Source of the DNA: Muribaculaceae bacterium
Lineage (GTDB): Bacteria > Bacteroidota > Bacteroidia > Bacteroidales > Muribaculaceae
Direction of reading: 5' to 3'
Assembly (NCBI GenBank): GCA_022509105.1
Contig: JAFLTV010000006.1
Location: forward strand, 1-64,000
DNA length: 64,000 nucleotides
The notes under the pieces were generated by a model, which saw only the letters and a list, made by a program, of their open reading frames with translations, made no database searches and was not told the origin of the DNA. The position numbers and the translations under genes are program-made. Each line of letters begins with the position of its first letter. The stretch's first letter is position 1. Positions 41,345 through 52,380 of the stretch are shown one piece after another.

Positions 41345-43990
41345 ATGGCTGAAAAAGGAAATTATAAAGGCCTCACTGAATCGCAAGTGGCTGCAAGCAG
41401 GAAAATGCATGGCGCCAATTTGCTTACACCTCCCAAAAAGGTAAGTCTCTGGGTAAAGTTCTTTGAAAAGTTTAAAAACCCGCTGATTCTTATCCTTTTG
41501 GTGGCCGGAGTGTTCTCCATCGGCATTTCGATCTATGAACTCACGGTTTTAAAATTAGGATTTAAAGTCTTTTTCGAACCAATCGGCATATTCGTGGCAA
41601 TTCTGTTGGCTACAGGTCTCGGATTCATATTTGAAACAAAGGCTGATAAGGAGTTTGAGCTGCTCAACCAGGTAAACGATGATGAGCCTGTTGTAGTTAT
41701 CCGTAACGGCAACCATATAACTATTCCCAAGAAAGACGTGGTTGTCGGAGATATCGTCGTTATTTCCACAGGTGAAGAGATTCCGGCAGACGGGGAACTG
41801 CTGGAGGCTATATCGCTGAATGTTGATGAGTCAACTCTCACCGGAGAGCCGATGTGTCACAAGACAATCAATAAAGATGACTTTGATCCGGAAGCCACTT
41901 TCCCCTCAAACCATGTGATGAGAGGCACCAAAGTGATGGAGGGACATGGAATCATGAGGGTCATTGCCGTAGGAGATAAGACTGAAAACGGGAAAGTCTA
42001 TGAGGCTGCTCAAATCGACGATAGTGTCAAGACCCCTCTCAATGAGCAGCTCGAAGGTTTAGGCCGCTTGATCTCAATTGCATCTTATGCCATCGGCATC
42101 CTCATCATCATAGGCCGAATCTGGATGTATTTCATAAATACGGAAGGGTTTGAATGGATTCCTTTCATTGCTTATCTTCTTCAAAGCATCATGATTGCAG
42201 TGACTCTTCTTGTGGTGGCCATCCCGGAGGGTCTTCCGATGGCGGTCACTTTGTCTTTGGCTCTTTCAATGCGTCGAATGCTTAAGACCAACAATCTTGT
42301 CAGGAAAATGCATGCATGTGAAACCATGGGTGCAACCACAGTGATATGCACCGACAAGACCGGGACATTGACCCAGAACCGAATGCAAGTCGCTGAGATA
42401 AAGGAATATGACGGTAATTCTGATATGCTCGAGGCCAACATGGCCGTGAATTCCACTGCCGACCTTGATCTGTCGGTGCTTAGCCGCCCTTCAGTGCTCG
42501 GTAATCCAACTGAAGGAGCTTTGCTTCTTTATCTCTTTAAAATCGGCACTGATTATAAGGATATTCGCCTTAAATTCAAGAAGATTGCTGAAATACCTTT
42601 CTCTACGGAGAGAAAATATATGGCTTCTCTGGTGGAATCTGAAAATGGGGAAAGATATCTTTTTGTCAAAGGTGCTCCGGAAATAGTTTACGGACTTTGC
42701 AAGAACCGCCCTCCGCAGGATGAGGTCAATGAGGTTCTTTCAGGGTTCCAGAACCAGGCAATGCGTACCCTCGGGTTTGCTTTTGCTCCGGCAGATGATT
42801 CCGACACCATAGAGGATAATAAACTTGTGGCTGATAACCTCACTTTCCAGGGCATTGCGGCTATTTCCGACCCCGTGCGTGTGGAAGTACCTGATGCAGT
42901 CAAGGAAGCCCTCGATGCCGGTATAGATGTCAAGATAGTGACGGGTGACACTTCTGGCACGGCAAAAGAAATAGGTCGTCAGGTAGGTCTTTGGAATGAT
43001 GAGGAATCTTCCGACAGAAATATCATCACGGGAATAGAATTCGAGAATCTTTCCGATGAAGAGTTGCGGGAGAGAGTGAAGGATATAAAGATTATTGCTC
43101 GCGCCCGACCTTTGGATAAAAAGCGTCTTGTGGAGACTCTTCAGGCCGCAAATGAGGTTGTGGCGGTCACCGGTGACGGAACAAACGATGCTCCGGCCCT
43201 TAAAGCGGCTCATGTCGGCCTCTCTATGGGCGACGGCACTTCAGTGGCCAAGGAGGCATCCGATATCACTATTGTCGACAATTCTTTCACATCTATCGGC
43301 AGGGCCGTGATGTGGGGACGTTCTCTTTACAGGAACATACAAAGATTTATTCTCTTCCAGCTCACTGTCAACGTGGCTGCATGTCTTATTGTGCTCACAG
43401 GCGCTTTCATGGGTATGCAGTCTCCGCTTACTGTCACCCAGATGCTTTGGGTTAACCTTATCATGGACACATTTGCAGCCATGGCTCTGGCATCCTTGCC
43501 GCCATCCAGATCTGTGATGACAGAAAAGCCACGTTCGCGGCAGGCTTTCATCATAACTCCACCGATGTGGAAATTCATTATAAGCGCAGGAGTCCTTTTC
43601 TTTGCTGTCCTATTGGGTTTCCTATATTATTTCGAGCATATTGAAATCGATAGTCTCACTCAGCTTTGGAGGGTGCCTTTCGGGCCTAATACGGGTCTTT
43701 CTGAATACGAATTGTCGCTCTTCTTTACAATCTTTGTCTTCCTGCAATTCTGGAATATGTTTAATGCCAAAGCTTTCGCCACAGGAAAATCAGCTTTCCA
43801 CTTCAAAGGCTGTAAAGGTTTCCTGATAATTATGCTTGTGATATTCGGCGGTCAGATCCTGATTGTAGAATTGGGAGGTAATTTCTTCAATGTGTGTCCG
43901 TTGAAATTCTTAGACTGGATTATCATCGTGGGATGCACGTCAATCGTGTTATGGATTGGAGAGCTTTTCAGATTGTTAAAGAAATCTTAG
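41345..43990 (+). CDS. calcium-translocating P-type ATPase, PMCA-like
   Basis: VVAIPEGLPMAVTLSLA, CTDKTGTLTQN, TGDGTNDAPALK. Confidence 0.95.
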   Translation: MAEKGNYKGLTESQVAASRKMHGANLLTPPKKVSLWVKFFEKFKNPLILILLVAGVFSIGISIYELTVLKLGFKVFFEPIGIFVAILLATGLGFIFETKADKEFELLNQVNDDEPVVVIRNGNHITIPKKDVVVGDIVVISTGEEIPADGELLEAISLNVDESTLTGEPMCHKTINKDDFDPEATFPSNHVMRGTKVMEGHGIMRVIAVGDKTENGKVYEAAQIDDSVKTPLNEQLEGLGRLISIASYAIGILIIIGRIWMYFINTEGFEWIPFIAYLLQSIMIAVTLLVVAIPEGLPMAVTLSLALSMRRMLKTNNLVRKMHACETMGATTVICTDKTGTLTQNRMQVAEIKEYDGNSDMLEANMAVNSTADLDLSVLSRPSVLGNPTEGALLLYLFKIGTDYKDIRLKFKKIAEIPFSTERKYMASLVESENGERYLFVKGAPEIVYGLCKNRPPQDEVNEVLSGFQNQAMRTLGFAFAPADDSDTIEDNKLVADNLTFQGIAAISDPVRVEVPDAVKEALDAGIDVKIVTGDTSGTAKEIGRQVGLWNDEESSDRNIITGIEFENLSDEELRERVKDIKIIARARPLDKKRLVETLQAANEVVAVTGDGTNDAPALKAAHVGLSMGDGTSVAKEASDITIVDNSFTSIGRAVMWGRSLYRNIQRFILFQLTVNVAACLIVLTGAFMGMQSPLTVTQMLWVNLIMDTFAAMALASLPPSRSVMTEKPRSRQAFIITPPMWKFIISAGVLFFAVLLGFLYYFEHIEIDSLTQLWRVPFGPNTGLSEYELSLFFTIFVFLQFWNMFNAKAFATGKSAFHFKGCKGFLIIMLVIFGGQILIVELGGNFFNVCPLKFLDWIIIVGCTSIVLWIGELFRLLKKS

Positions 43991-44042
43991 AAATATTCTG
44001 ATCCTTTTTTTGACAATAATATAAATTGTCATCAAGGTTCTT

Positions 44043-44096
44043 AAAAAACAATCGGCGATCCGGATGGGAAAAATCTGAATCGCCGATATTGTTTTT
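44043..44096. terminator. bidirectional terminator between the Ca2+ ATPase and ilvC
   Basis: AAAAAACAATCGGCGAT...ATCGCCGATATTGTTTTT. Confidence 0.8.
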
Positions 44097-44107
44097 AGGA
44101 TTTCTTT

Positions 44108-45151
44108 TTATTTATCTTCAGGGCGCAGTTGTCTCACGGTTTCAGCCGCTCTCCACATTTCGCTTTCTCTCATCTGTTTCAATTCCTTTTCAAGTTTCTC
44201 CCTGTAATCGGGTTGAGAATTTGAGTCGATTGATTTTTGAGCCTCGGTTCCGCTTTCCACGCTTTCATAAAGTTTTTCCACCACCGGCTTGATGGCATCA
44301 TGGAAAGGTCCCATCCAGTCAAGCGCTCCTCGTTGAGCTGTGGTTGAACAATTTGCATACATCCAGTCCATACCCTTGGCGGCAAACAACGGCATCAGAG
44401 ATTGGGTAAGTTCCTCCACTGTCTCATTGAAGGCTTCCGAAGGAGTGTGGCCATGTTCTCTCAACACTTCATACTGTGCAAGGAATAGACCCTGGATTGC
44501 TCCCATCAATGAACCTCTTTCTCCCGTAAGGTCACTGACTGCCTCTCTCTTGAATGTTGTTTCAAACAGATAGCCTGAGCCGATTCCTATGCCTAACGCA
44601 AGTGTGCGTTCCAATGCTTTCCCGGTGTAATCCTGCTCTATGGCGAAAGAAGAGTTCACTCCTCTGCCCTCTAAGAAAAGGGAGCGGAGAGAAGTGCCCG
44701 AGCCTTTTGGTGCAACCATTATCACATCGATGTCTTTAGGAGGAACAACTCCCGTGCGGTCGCTCCATGTGATTGCAAATCCATGGGAGAAATAGAGAGC
44801 TTTCCCGGGGGTAAGATATTCTTTGATTTTGGGCCAGACTGCCAATACAGCCGCATCAGATAGCAGGCAGAGAATTATAGAGCCTCTTTTTGCAGCCTCT
44901 TCAATGCTGAATAAGGTTTCGCCGGGCACCCATCCGTCTTTCACGGCTTTGTCGTAGGTCTTGCCTTCTCTCTGACCTACTATCACATTGAAACCGTTGT
45001 CTCTCAAATTAAGACTTTGTCCCGGCCCTTGCACTCCATAGCCCAACACAGCTATGGTTTCATCTTTGAGAATTTCACGTGCTTTTTCCAATGGGAACTC
45101 TTCCCGCGTGATGACGGTTTCTTCAACGCCGCCGAAATTCATTTTTGCCAT
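44108..45151 (-). CDS. ilvC: ketol-acid reductoisomerase
   Basis: IAVLGYGVQGPGQSLNLRDNG; MVAPKGSGTSLR. Confidence 0.97.
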   Translation of the reverse strand: MAKMNFGGVEETVITREEFPLEKAREILKDETIAVLGYGVQGPGQSLNLRDNGFNVIVGQREGKTYDKAVKDGWVPGETLFSIEEAAKRGSIILCLLSDAAVLAVWPKIKEYLTPGKALYFSHGFAITWSDRTGVVPPKDIDVIMVAPKGSGTSLRSLFLEGRGVNSSFAIEQDYTGKALERTLALGIGIGSGYLFETTFKREAVSDLTGERGSLMGAIQGLFLAQYEVLREHGHTPSEAFNETVEELTQSLMPLFAAKGMDWMYANCSTTAQRGALDWMGPFHDAIKPVVEKLYESVESGTEAQKSIDSNSQPDYREKLEKELKQMRESEMWRAAETVRQLRPEDK

Positions 45152-45156
45152 ATCTT

Positions 45157-45714
45157 TTATTTTTGTGTTAATTGTTTTCTTTCCTCCTCTCTTTGGGCAA
45201 GATAAGTCTGCACATGCTCAATTGAGTCTTTTGTTACGCAGATTCTCCCCGATCTCACAAACTGCAGCAGGTCGAAGTTCTTTAGTTCTTCGAAAAGGGC
45301 TTCTGTCTCGTCATTATGGCCCGTCTTTTCAATAACGGTAAACTTCGGGTTGATGTCAAGTATCCTGGCATTATGTCTGCGTATGATCTGCTCCACATTT
45401 TTGTTCTCAATAAATGTGGAGGTCCTCACTTTATAAAGCGCTACTTCCTGATGTATGATCTCGTCATCAGTGTAAAGATATGCTTTCAACACATAAATTG
45501 CCTTCTCTATCTGTGCCACGACTTTTTCCATCAGCGACCGGGTGCTGTAAGACAAAACTGTTGTCTTGAAGATTCCCGGCACAGCCGTAATGCTGGCTGT
45601 GATGCCTTCAACGTTTATCGACCTTCGAGTATACACTATAGAAATCAGATTGAGGATTCCGACAGCATTCTCGGAAAATACGGTCATGGTGTATGGTTTT
45701 ATCTCTTCTTCCAT
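45157..45714 (-). CDS. ilvN: acetolactate synthase small subunit
   Basis: ACT domain TVFSENAVGILNLISIVYTRRSINVEGITA. Confidence 0.94.
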   Translation of the reverse strand: MEEEIKPYTMTVFSENAVGILNLISIVYTRRSINVEGITASITAVPGIFKTTVLSYSTRSLMEKVVAQIEKAIYVLKAYLYTDDEIIHQEVALYKVRTSTFIENKNVEQIIRRHNARILDINPKFTVIEKTGHNDETEALFEELKNFDLLQFVRSGRICVTKDSIEHVQTYLAQREEERKQLTQK

Positions 45715-45749
45715 GTCTGCTTTAATATTGTCGACGTTTAACTCCGGAT

Positions 45750-47531
45750 TTAGAGCTGCAATACATCTAAGGTTTCCGTCTCGTTAAGTTTGATGTTGTC
45801 GATCGCTTCTCCGGGATATATCATAGGGAACACCATGTCGTATGGATCTATGTTGATATTGAGGAGATAGGGCGTTGCGGAGTCTTTAAGCCTTTTGATA
45901 GCTTCGTCGAGCTCTTCTCTTTTTTCCACATCCTCTCCTTTTATGCCGTAGGCTGCGGCTATCTTTTGAAAATCCGGATTGAGTAAAGGTGTCTGAGAAT
46001 AGCGGGCTCCGAAAAAGAGTTGCTGCCATTGTCTCACATTTCCTAAGAAATTATTGTTGAGAATCACTATTTTCACGGCAACTCCCTCTTCCATGATTGT
46101 GCCTAATTCCTGCATGGTCATCTGAAAACCTCCATCGCCGCAAAAGAGACACACCTCACGCTGCGGACAGCCTATTTTGGCTCCTATAGATGCCGGAAGA
46201 CCAAAACCCATAGTGCCTAATCCCCCGGATGTTATGACGCTGTGGGGACTGCTGAATCGGAAATACCTCACAGCTGTCATCTGGTTCTGGCCTACATCTG
46301 TCACTAAGATTGCGTCTGCGTTGAAAGCTTCAGAAACTTTATTGACCACCTCTGCCATGGTCATGAGTGAGCCTTGAGGGGGAGCGATCTGTTTCTTTAT
46401 CACCTTTTCATATTCCGTTTTTTCGCAACGGGAGAAGAACTCGAGCCATTCCGGCCTGTTTTTTTCTTCAATCAGCGGGAGAAGTTCTTTCAGAGCATCG
46501 GCTGCATCGGCGTGGATGGTGAGATATGGGTTTATGGTCCTTCCCATTTCGGAAGCGTCGATGTCTATATGTATGATTTTTGCCAACGGAGCGTAATCTT
46601 TTACGCTACCAACAACGCGGTCGTCGAATCTTATGCCCACGGCTAAAATAACGTCGGCACGGTTTGTAGCCACATTGGGCCCGATATTTCCATGCATTCC
46701 GAGCATCCCCTTGTTTAGACGATGGCCCGAAGGCATGGCCGATAAACCAAGCATGGTGGTGGCCACCGGGAAATCTCCCTTTTCAGCCACTTCTCCCAAG
46801 AGGCGCTCGGCTCGGGCCACCGATACTCCGTTGCCGGCAAGTATCAATGGGCGCCGGGCTTCATTCAATAATCCGGCTGCAATTCTGATTTCCTCGGTTT
46901 TGAGCTTCGGGCGATCGATATATGTGCGGATGAAATCACATTTCTCATATCCTTTCCAGTCCATAAGTTCCAACTGAACATTTCTTGGCAGGTCTATTAC
47001 GACGGGCCCGGGCCTTCCGCTGTTGGCTATGAAAAACGCTCTCGCTATGATATCGGGAATTTCTGAAGCGTGCTTCACGAGTATGCCCCATTTCGAAATA
47101 GGGTTGGTCACATCTATGAAGTCTGTTTCCTGAAAAGCGTCGTTGCCAAGAACAGTCGTCGATACCTGGCCGGCAATCACCACTAAGGGAGTGGAATCTA
47201 TGCGGGCATCTGCTATGCCCGTCACTAAATTTGTAGCGCCGGGACCCGATGTGCAGACCACTACTCCTGTTTTTCCTGTGGCTCTTGCAAAACCTTCTGC
47301 TGCGTGGATCGCGCCCTGTTCATGTCGGGTCAGGATATGGCGAATTTCTTCACGATGGGCATAAAGATTGTCATATACAGGCATGATGGTGCCACCGGGA
47401 TATCCGAATACGATGTCGGCTCCTTCGGCTTTCAGACATCTGATCAAAGCCTCTCCGCCCGTGATCTTCTCTTCCTTGGTTTTGTTTATATCTTCTTGCA
47501 TCTCTGTTCGGTTAGAAAAGTTTCCTGACAC
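45750..47531 (-). CDS. ilvB: acetolactate synthase large subunit
   Basis: [47 protein letters not shown]. Confidence 0.97.
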   Translation of the reverse strand: MSGNFSNRTEMQEDINKTKEEKITGGEALIRCLKAEGADIVFGYPGGTIMPVYDNLYAHREEIRHILTRHEQGAIHAAEGFARATGKTGVVVCTSGPGATNLVTGIADARIDSTPLVVIAGQVSTTVLGNDAFQETDFIDVTNPISKWGILVKHASEIPDIIARAFFIANSGRPGPVVIDLPRNVQLELMDWKGYEKCDFIRTYIDRPKLKTEEIRIAAGLLNEARRPLILAGNGVSVARAERLLGEVAEKGDFPVATTMLGLSAMPSGHRLNKGMLGMHGNIGPNVATNRADVILAVGIRFDDRVVGSVKDYAPLAKIIHIDIDASEMGRTINPYLTIHADAADALKELLPLIEEKNRPEWLEFFSRCEKTEYEKVIKKQIAPPQGSLMTMAEVVNKVSEAFNADAILVTDVGQNQMTAVRYFRFSSPHSVITSGGLGTMGFGLPASIGAKIGCPQREVCLFCGDGGFQMTMQELGTIMEEGVAVKIVILNNNFLGNVRQWQQLFFGARYSQTPLLNPDFQKIAAAYGIKGEDVEKREELDEAIKRLKDSATPYLLNINIDPYDMVFPMIYPGEAIDNIKLNETETLDVLQL

Positions 47532-49341
47532 CTCCGGTGTCGGCAGATGTCACCATGGAGGCGTAAGCTTTCAAGGCGTTCGTAACGTTGCGGTTTCTTC
47601 CTCGGGGAGTATAAGCGGCTTTGCCGTGCGACTCCTCTTCATGACGCCTCTTCTCTAATTCTTCTTCTGATAATTCCACATTTATAGTGCGTGCCGGTAT
47701 GTCGATGACGATAATGTCGCCGTCTCTCACCAAAGCTATGGGCCCTCCCGCCGCCGCTTCCGGAGAGATATGTCCGATCGATAGTCCTGAGGTGCCTCCG
47801 GAAAAGCGTCCGTCTGTTATGAGCGCACACTCTTTTCCTAAATGTCGAGACTTGATATAGCTTGTGGGATAAAGCATTTCTTGCATTCCCGGACCTCCCT
47901 TAGGGCCTTCATGAGTGATGACTACGACATCTCCGGATTTCACTTTGCCGTTCAATATTCCCTCAACGGCATCTTCCTGAGAGATGAATACTCTTGCCGG
48001 CCCGGAGAATTTCAATATCTTTTCGTCGACTCCGGCGGTTTTAACCACGCAGCCGTCAGGTGCTATATTCCCTTTTAACACAGCGAGTCCGCCGTCTGTG
48101 AGATAGGCATGTTCATAATCTCGAATGCATCCCTTTTCCCTGTCAGTGTCTAAGTCTGCATATCTGTTGTTTTGGCTTCCGGCTTTTATGTTATATTCTC
48201 CTCCCGGAGCGCTGCTCCATAGATTGCGGGCTTCATCCGTGAATAGGTCTCCATTTGGAGCCCATTTATTGATTGCTTCTCCTAAAGTGAGCCGGTCGGC
48301 CCTTTTTGCTTCCGTATGAAGGAGACCTTGTTTGGAGAGTTGCTGCATTATTGAGAGAATTCCTCCGGCTCTGTTCACATCCTGAATATGCCATGAAGAA
48401 TTTGGTGCCACTTTACATAACACGGGCGTTTGGCGTGAAAGCCTGTCAATATCTTCCAGTGTGAAGTCTATTCCCCCTTCATTCGCCACGGCTAAAAGAT
48501 GAAGCACGGTATTGGTTGAGCCCCCCATGGCGATATCAAGACTCATGGCATTGAGCATGGCTTCACGTGTAGCTATATTTCGAGGCAAGACTGATTCATC
48601 CCCATCCCGGTAGTAAGCGTAGGTGTTTTCCACAATCTGCCGGGCTGCATCGCGGAATAGTTGAAGCCGGTTTTCATGGGTGGCCAGAACCGTGCCGTTT
48701 CCGGCAAGAGAGAGCCCTAAGGCTTCTGTGAGCGAATTCATGGAATTGGCTGTGAACATTCCGGAGCAGCAACCGCATGTGGGGCAGCCTTTCTTTTCAA
48801 GTTCCAAGACTCTTTCATCACCCACATTGGAATCAGCGGCCTCTACCATGATATCGATAAGGTCTATGTTATTTCCGGCGATATTCCCGGCTTCCATCGG
48901 ACCCCCGGATACGAATACTGCAGGCACATTCAGACGCATTGCCGCCATTAGCATTCCGGGTGTGATCTTATCGCAATTCGAAATGCATATCATGGCATCG
49001 GCCTTATGGGCGTTCATCATGTATTCAATGCTGTCGGCTATCAGTTCTCGGGAAGGCAGCGAATAAAGCATGCCGTCATGACCCATGGCTATGCCGTCGT
49101 CGATTGCGATGGTGTTGAATTCTGCTGCAAAGCATCCGGATTTTTCAATTTCCTCTTTCACCAGTTGCCCTATATTGTGCAAATGAGTGTGGCCCGGCAC
49201 AAATTGTGTGAACGAATTCACGATTGCGATAACCGGTTTGCCAATCTGCTCATCTTTCATGCCGTTGGCTCTCCAAAGTGCACGCGCGCCGGCCATCCGT
49301 CTACCTTGGGTAGAAGTATAACTCCTTAAAGGTATCTTCAT
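47512..49341 (-). CDS. ilvD: dihydroxy-acid dehydratase
   Basis: [54 protein letters not shown]. Confidence 0.97.
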   Translation of the reverse strand: MKIPLRSYTSTQGRRMAGARALWRANGMKDEQIGKPVIAIVNSFTQFVPGHTHLHNIGQLVKEEIEKSGCFAAEFNTIAIDDGIAMGHDGMLYSLPSRELIADSIEYMMNAHKADAMICISNCDKITPGMLMAAMRLNVPAVFVSGGPMEAGNIAGNNIDLIDIMVEAADSNVGDERVLELEKKGCPTCGCCSGMFTANSMNSLTEALGLSLAGNGTVLATHENRLQLFRDAARQIVENTYAYYRDGDESVLPRNIATREAMLNAMSLDIAMGGSTNTVLHLLAVANEGGIDFTLEDIDRLSRQTPVLCKVAPNSSWHIQDVNRAGGILSIMQQLSKQGLLHTEAKRADRLTLGEAINKWAPNGDLFTDEARNLWSSAPGGEYNIKAGSQNNRYADLDTDREKGCIRDYEHAYLTDGGLAVLKGNIAPDGCVVKTAGVDEKILKFSGPARVFISQEDAVEGILNGKVKSGDVVVITHEGPKGGPGMQEMLYPTSYIKSRHLGKECALITDGRFSGGTSGLSIGHISPEAAAGGPIALVRDGDIIVIDIPARTINVELSEEELEKRRHEEESHGKAAYTPRGRNRNVTNALKAYASMVTSADTGGVRKLF

Positions 49342-49520
49342 TTATATAATCTTTAAAAGAAAAATCTTATGTAAGAATAAAATCAGCAATCAATACCCCT
49401 GTTTCGGATTGAAATTTACAAAATGCCGTGTATGGAGAAAATTGATTTGCAAATTTAAATATTATTTGTCGAAAAGTTGTCAAAGAGTTATGTTCTTTAT
49501 CATAATTTTAAAAAATAAAA

Positions 49521-49561
49521 TCCTTTATTGCACATATGCCTGAGCAAAGTGCAATAAAGGA
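49521..49561 (-). terminator. terminator downstream of the iron-ADH gene
   Basis: Perfect 13-bp repeat TCCTTTATTGCAC/GTGCAATAAAGGA followed by a TTTTATTTTTT tract on the minus strand. Confidence 0.8.
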
Positions 49562-49616
49562 CATCTATTAATGAGTTTTTAAAGTTAAAATATCGTTGAG
49601 AAACGATAACTTTCTG

Positions 49617-50789
49617 TTAGAGGCTGGATTTGAGGATTTTGACTACATCATCTCGTTTTATCTGCTTGTAGCCGCCTCTCATGCCGAATGTGGCGTCTGC
49701 TATGCCTTCGATGTTGCCTTCATTTACTCCTAAAGAGGATACTTCCGTAGCGACTCCGATCTCTTTCATCCATTCTTCGAGAGCTATGAGGCCGGCGTCG
49801 GCAAGTTCAACTTCTGTTTTCCCTTCCGGATTTATTCCCCAGACAACTTTGGCAAAACGTGCGAAACGATGTAAACCGCCTTCCATGATATAGCGATAAT
49901 ATGCAAGGGAAACTCCCGAGAGGGTCATGCCATGTGTGGCGTCGGTGTGTGCCCCTATGGCCTGCCCGATCATGTGCACATTCCAATCCTGGCTTTTTCC
50001 CATTCCGATAAGACGGTTGAGAGCCCAGGTTGCTGTCCACATGATGTTGGAGCGTGCTTCATAATTATGAGGGTCTTTGACAGCCACGCGGCTTGATTCG
50101 ATAAGGGAACGCATGAGGCCTTCGGCGATGTAATCCGATGTGTTGTCGTCATCTCCGGAGAAATATTGCTCCATTATGTGGCTCATTATATCGAAAATTC
50201 CGGCCACCATGTGGTGTTTCGGCACGCTATATGTATATTTAGGATTCAGTATGGCAAATTTCGGGAAAACGCGTGAATCGAAAACCTTGCCTATTTTGAG
50301 TTTCTGCTTGTGGTTTGTGATTACGGATCCTCCGTTCATTTCCGAACCCGTTCCGACCATTGTGAGAACGGCGCCGACAGGCACAATCTTGGCATCGGGT
50401 GCCGGATCGTTCTGTTCCACCCAGAAATGCTGCCATGGGTCGCCGTCATAGCCGGCTGCAACGCTGATTGCCTTGGCATAGTCTATTGTGGAGCCGCCCC
50501 CCACTGCAAGAATGAAGTCGATTTCATTGACCTTGATGCATTTGATGCCTTCGTCAACTTTGAAATAAGTTGGATTCGGCATCACGTCCGGAAGCTCGAC
50601 AACTTCTTTGCCGGCTTCCTTGAGAGCTTTCATAACGTCGTCATAAATGCCGTTGCGTTTGATGGATCCGTTGCCATAAGTCACAAGCACTTTATTTCCG
50701 AAGGGTTTCACTGCCTCTGCAAGATTTTCCTGTGCTTTGTCGCCGAAATAAAGTTTGGTGGGATTGTAAAAAATAAAATTGCCTAACAT
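49617..50789 (-). CDS. iron-containing alcohol dehydrogenase
   Basis: GGGSTIDYAKAISVAAGYDGD; H-rich metal site THGMTLS. Confidence 0.94.
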   Translation of the reverse strand: MLGNFIFYNPTKLYFGDKAQENLAEAVKPFGNKVLVTYGNGSIKRNGIYDDVMKALKEAGKEVVELPDVMPNPTYFKVDEGIKCIKVNEIDFILAVGGGSTIDYAKAISVAAGYDGDPWQHFWVEQNDPAPDAKIVPVGAVLTMVGTGSEMNGGSVITNHKQKLKIGKVFDSRVFPKFAILNPKYTYSVPKHHMVAGIFDIMSHIMEQYFSGDDDNTSDYIAEGLMRSLIESSRVAVKDPHNYEARSNIMWTATWALNRLIGMGKSQDWNVHMIGQAIGAHTDATHGMTLSGVSLAYYRYIMEGGLHRFARFAKVVWGINPEGKTEVELADAGLIALEEWMKEIGVATEVSSLGVNEGNIEGIADATFGMRGGYKQIKRDDVVKILKSSL

Positions 50790-50908
50790 GATAAAAAATT
50801 TAAAATGAACTGTTTATTAATATAACAACATAGAGAAAATAATTTTTTCACCAAGAGAAAAAATAAGAAAAATTAACTTAAAATTGATACATTTGTAAAT
50901 AAAAAAAG

Positions 50909-51592
50909 ATGCAATTATCAATAGAAGACCTGATTGAAAGGCATGCCCGCTGGCGCAGGGAGATATCGCTGCGAGGAATTTGGGATTCTGAGAAATTCTT
51001 GCCGGTAGAGATTCGGATTCGGGCTCACCACCGTCGGTTCAACGGTGTGTTTCATCGTAAATGGCGGCGTGGAGACAAGGCTCGGACTCTTAAAGACTCT
51101 ATTGTCATCTACCGTAACTCCGAGGATTTCGATGAAAAGTTCCTGAATTCAGTTTTGGTCCATGAAATGATCCATCAATATATAATCCAGAATGATATAA
51201 AAGATACGAGCACCCATGGAAGGATTTTCAAAAGTTTTATGGCTCGTATCAACAGCGAGTTCCCGGAAGAGTTGGAAATAGGTTTGAAGAGTCATAATCC
51301 CGGCTTGGCCATGAAAGGGGAGGGCGCCGACATCCATGTGGTGCTGATAATGGAAATGGAAAAAGATTTCTATTGTTGTGTCGTCAGAAAGGAGAAGGTG
51401 ACTTTGTTTGAGAGAATGGTGAAGAAAAACAGAAAGATGTGGGGTGTGAAGAAACGTCGTTGGGGTGTGTCAAACGATGTTTATTTCAGTCATTTCAGCA
51501 GATGCACTTCCCGCCTCCACGGTGTGAGGGTGCCCTTGGAGAAATTGAAAGATTTCATCAGGGAATATCATATTTATTTCTCGAAATGCTGA
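50909..51592 (+). CDS. SprT-like zinc metallopeptidase-domain protein
   Basis: LVHEMIHQYI (HExxH) followed by HGRIFKSFMARIN. Confidence 0.88.
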   Translation: MQLSIEDLIERHARWRREISLRGIWDSEKFLPVEIRIRAHHRRFNGVFHRKWRRGDKARTLKDSIVIYRNSEDFDEKFLNSVLVHEMIHQYIIQNDIKDTSTHGRIFKSFMARINSEFPEELEIGLKSHNPGLAMKGEGADIHVVLIMEMEKDFYCCVVRKEKVTLFERMVKKNRKMWGVKKRRWGVSNDVYFSHFSRCTSRLHGVRVPLEKLKDFIREYHIYFSKC

Positions 51593-52380
51593 TAGTCTTT
51601 GGTAAAGCGCCAGGATCCTCCCCATTTGTATCCTCTTTTTGTGAATTCCTTATAAGCAAGATCTTTGGAATCGATCTTGTAGGGAAATTCTTTCGAACGG
51701 TCTAAATAGGGCTTGCCCTCCAATGGTTGGATTTTTCCCGTCTTCTTTTTGATATAAGGATTATATAGAGGATTTATGTCGATTGCCATCCCGTAGGCAT
51801 GTTTTGAAAGGTTGCTGCCCGTTGTCTTTTTTCTGAAATTGAAGCAAGAAGTGTTGTTGGCTCTCATGGAAGCCTCGTCATCACCGTCGAATTCATCTAT
51901 CAGCCTGACACTTTCAACCTTATAGCCCGATTCATAAAATATTTTGAACACTTCTTTTATGTCATCGGCAATTTTTTCGTTGCAGATAATTTCTCCCAGA
52001 CGGATATTCCCGTCGTTGTCATGGTGAATGAGGCGAATATGCCTGAGTTTCCCTCTTTTCACGGGACAGTCCTCTCTATATGAAATGCCGTTTATACGCT
52101 CGAAAACCTTATCTGAGATAGTGTCCGAGATAAAACAGTTTTCAAGGCCGTAGTTCTCGACTGCCTCCTTGCTTACAATAATGCCGGCTCTCCATTCTTC
52201 GGGCCATTCAGTATTAAGGTTCTTGATTTCAGTAGAAGTTTCTTTCAGGTTTTCTTCAGAGAGCTCTGTATAAGTATCTTCCGCCGGGGTTTCTGACTCC
52301 GGCTTCGAGGTCTCGGTGTGGCAGGATGCAACACCTGCCGCCAGGCATATAATTATAATATGATATAACCTCTTTGTCAT
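51574..52380 (-). CDS. M15-family peptidase, predicted lipoprotein/exported
   Basis: SKHAYGMAIDINPLYNPY and YKWGGSW; lipobox-like AAGVASC. Confidence 0.88.
   Translation of the reverse strand: MTKRLYHIIIICLAAGVASCHTETSKPESETPAEDTYTELSEENLKETSTEIKNLNTEWPEEWRAGIIVSKEAVENYGLENCFISDTISDKVFERINGISYREDCPVKRGKLRHIRLIHHDNDGNIRLGEIICNEKIADDIKEVFKIFYESGYKVESVRLIDEFDGDDEASMRANNTSCFNFRKKTTGSNLSKHAYGMAIDINPLYNPYIKKKTGKIQPLEGKPYLDRSKEFPYKIDSKDLAYKEFTKRGYKWGGSWRFTKDYQHFEK

Noticed and set aside
44012-44030. Short inverted repeat GACAAT-N7-ATTGTC
   Set aside because: Weak, AT-rich, and next to a stronger bidirectional terminator.
49342-49520. Possible branched-chain amino acid leader peptide/attenuator upstream of ilvD (minus strand reads ...GVLIADFILT stop)
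   Set aside because: No ATG or GTG start in frame with a plausible ribosome site, and no attenuator hairpin pair. The only strong hairpin (49521-49561) is better explained as the terminator of the iron-ADH gene.
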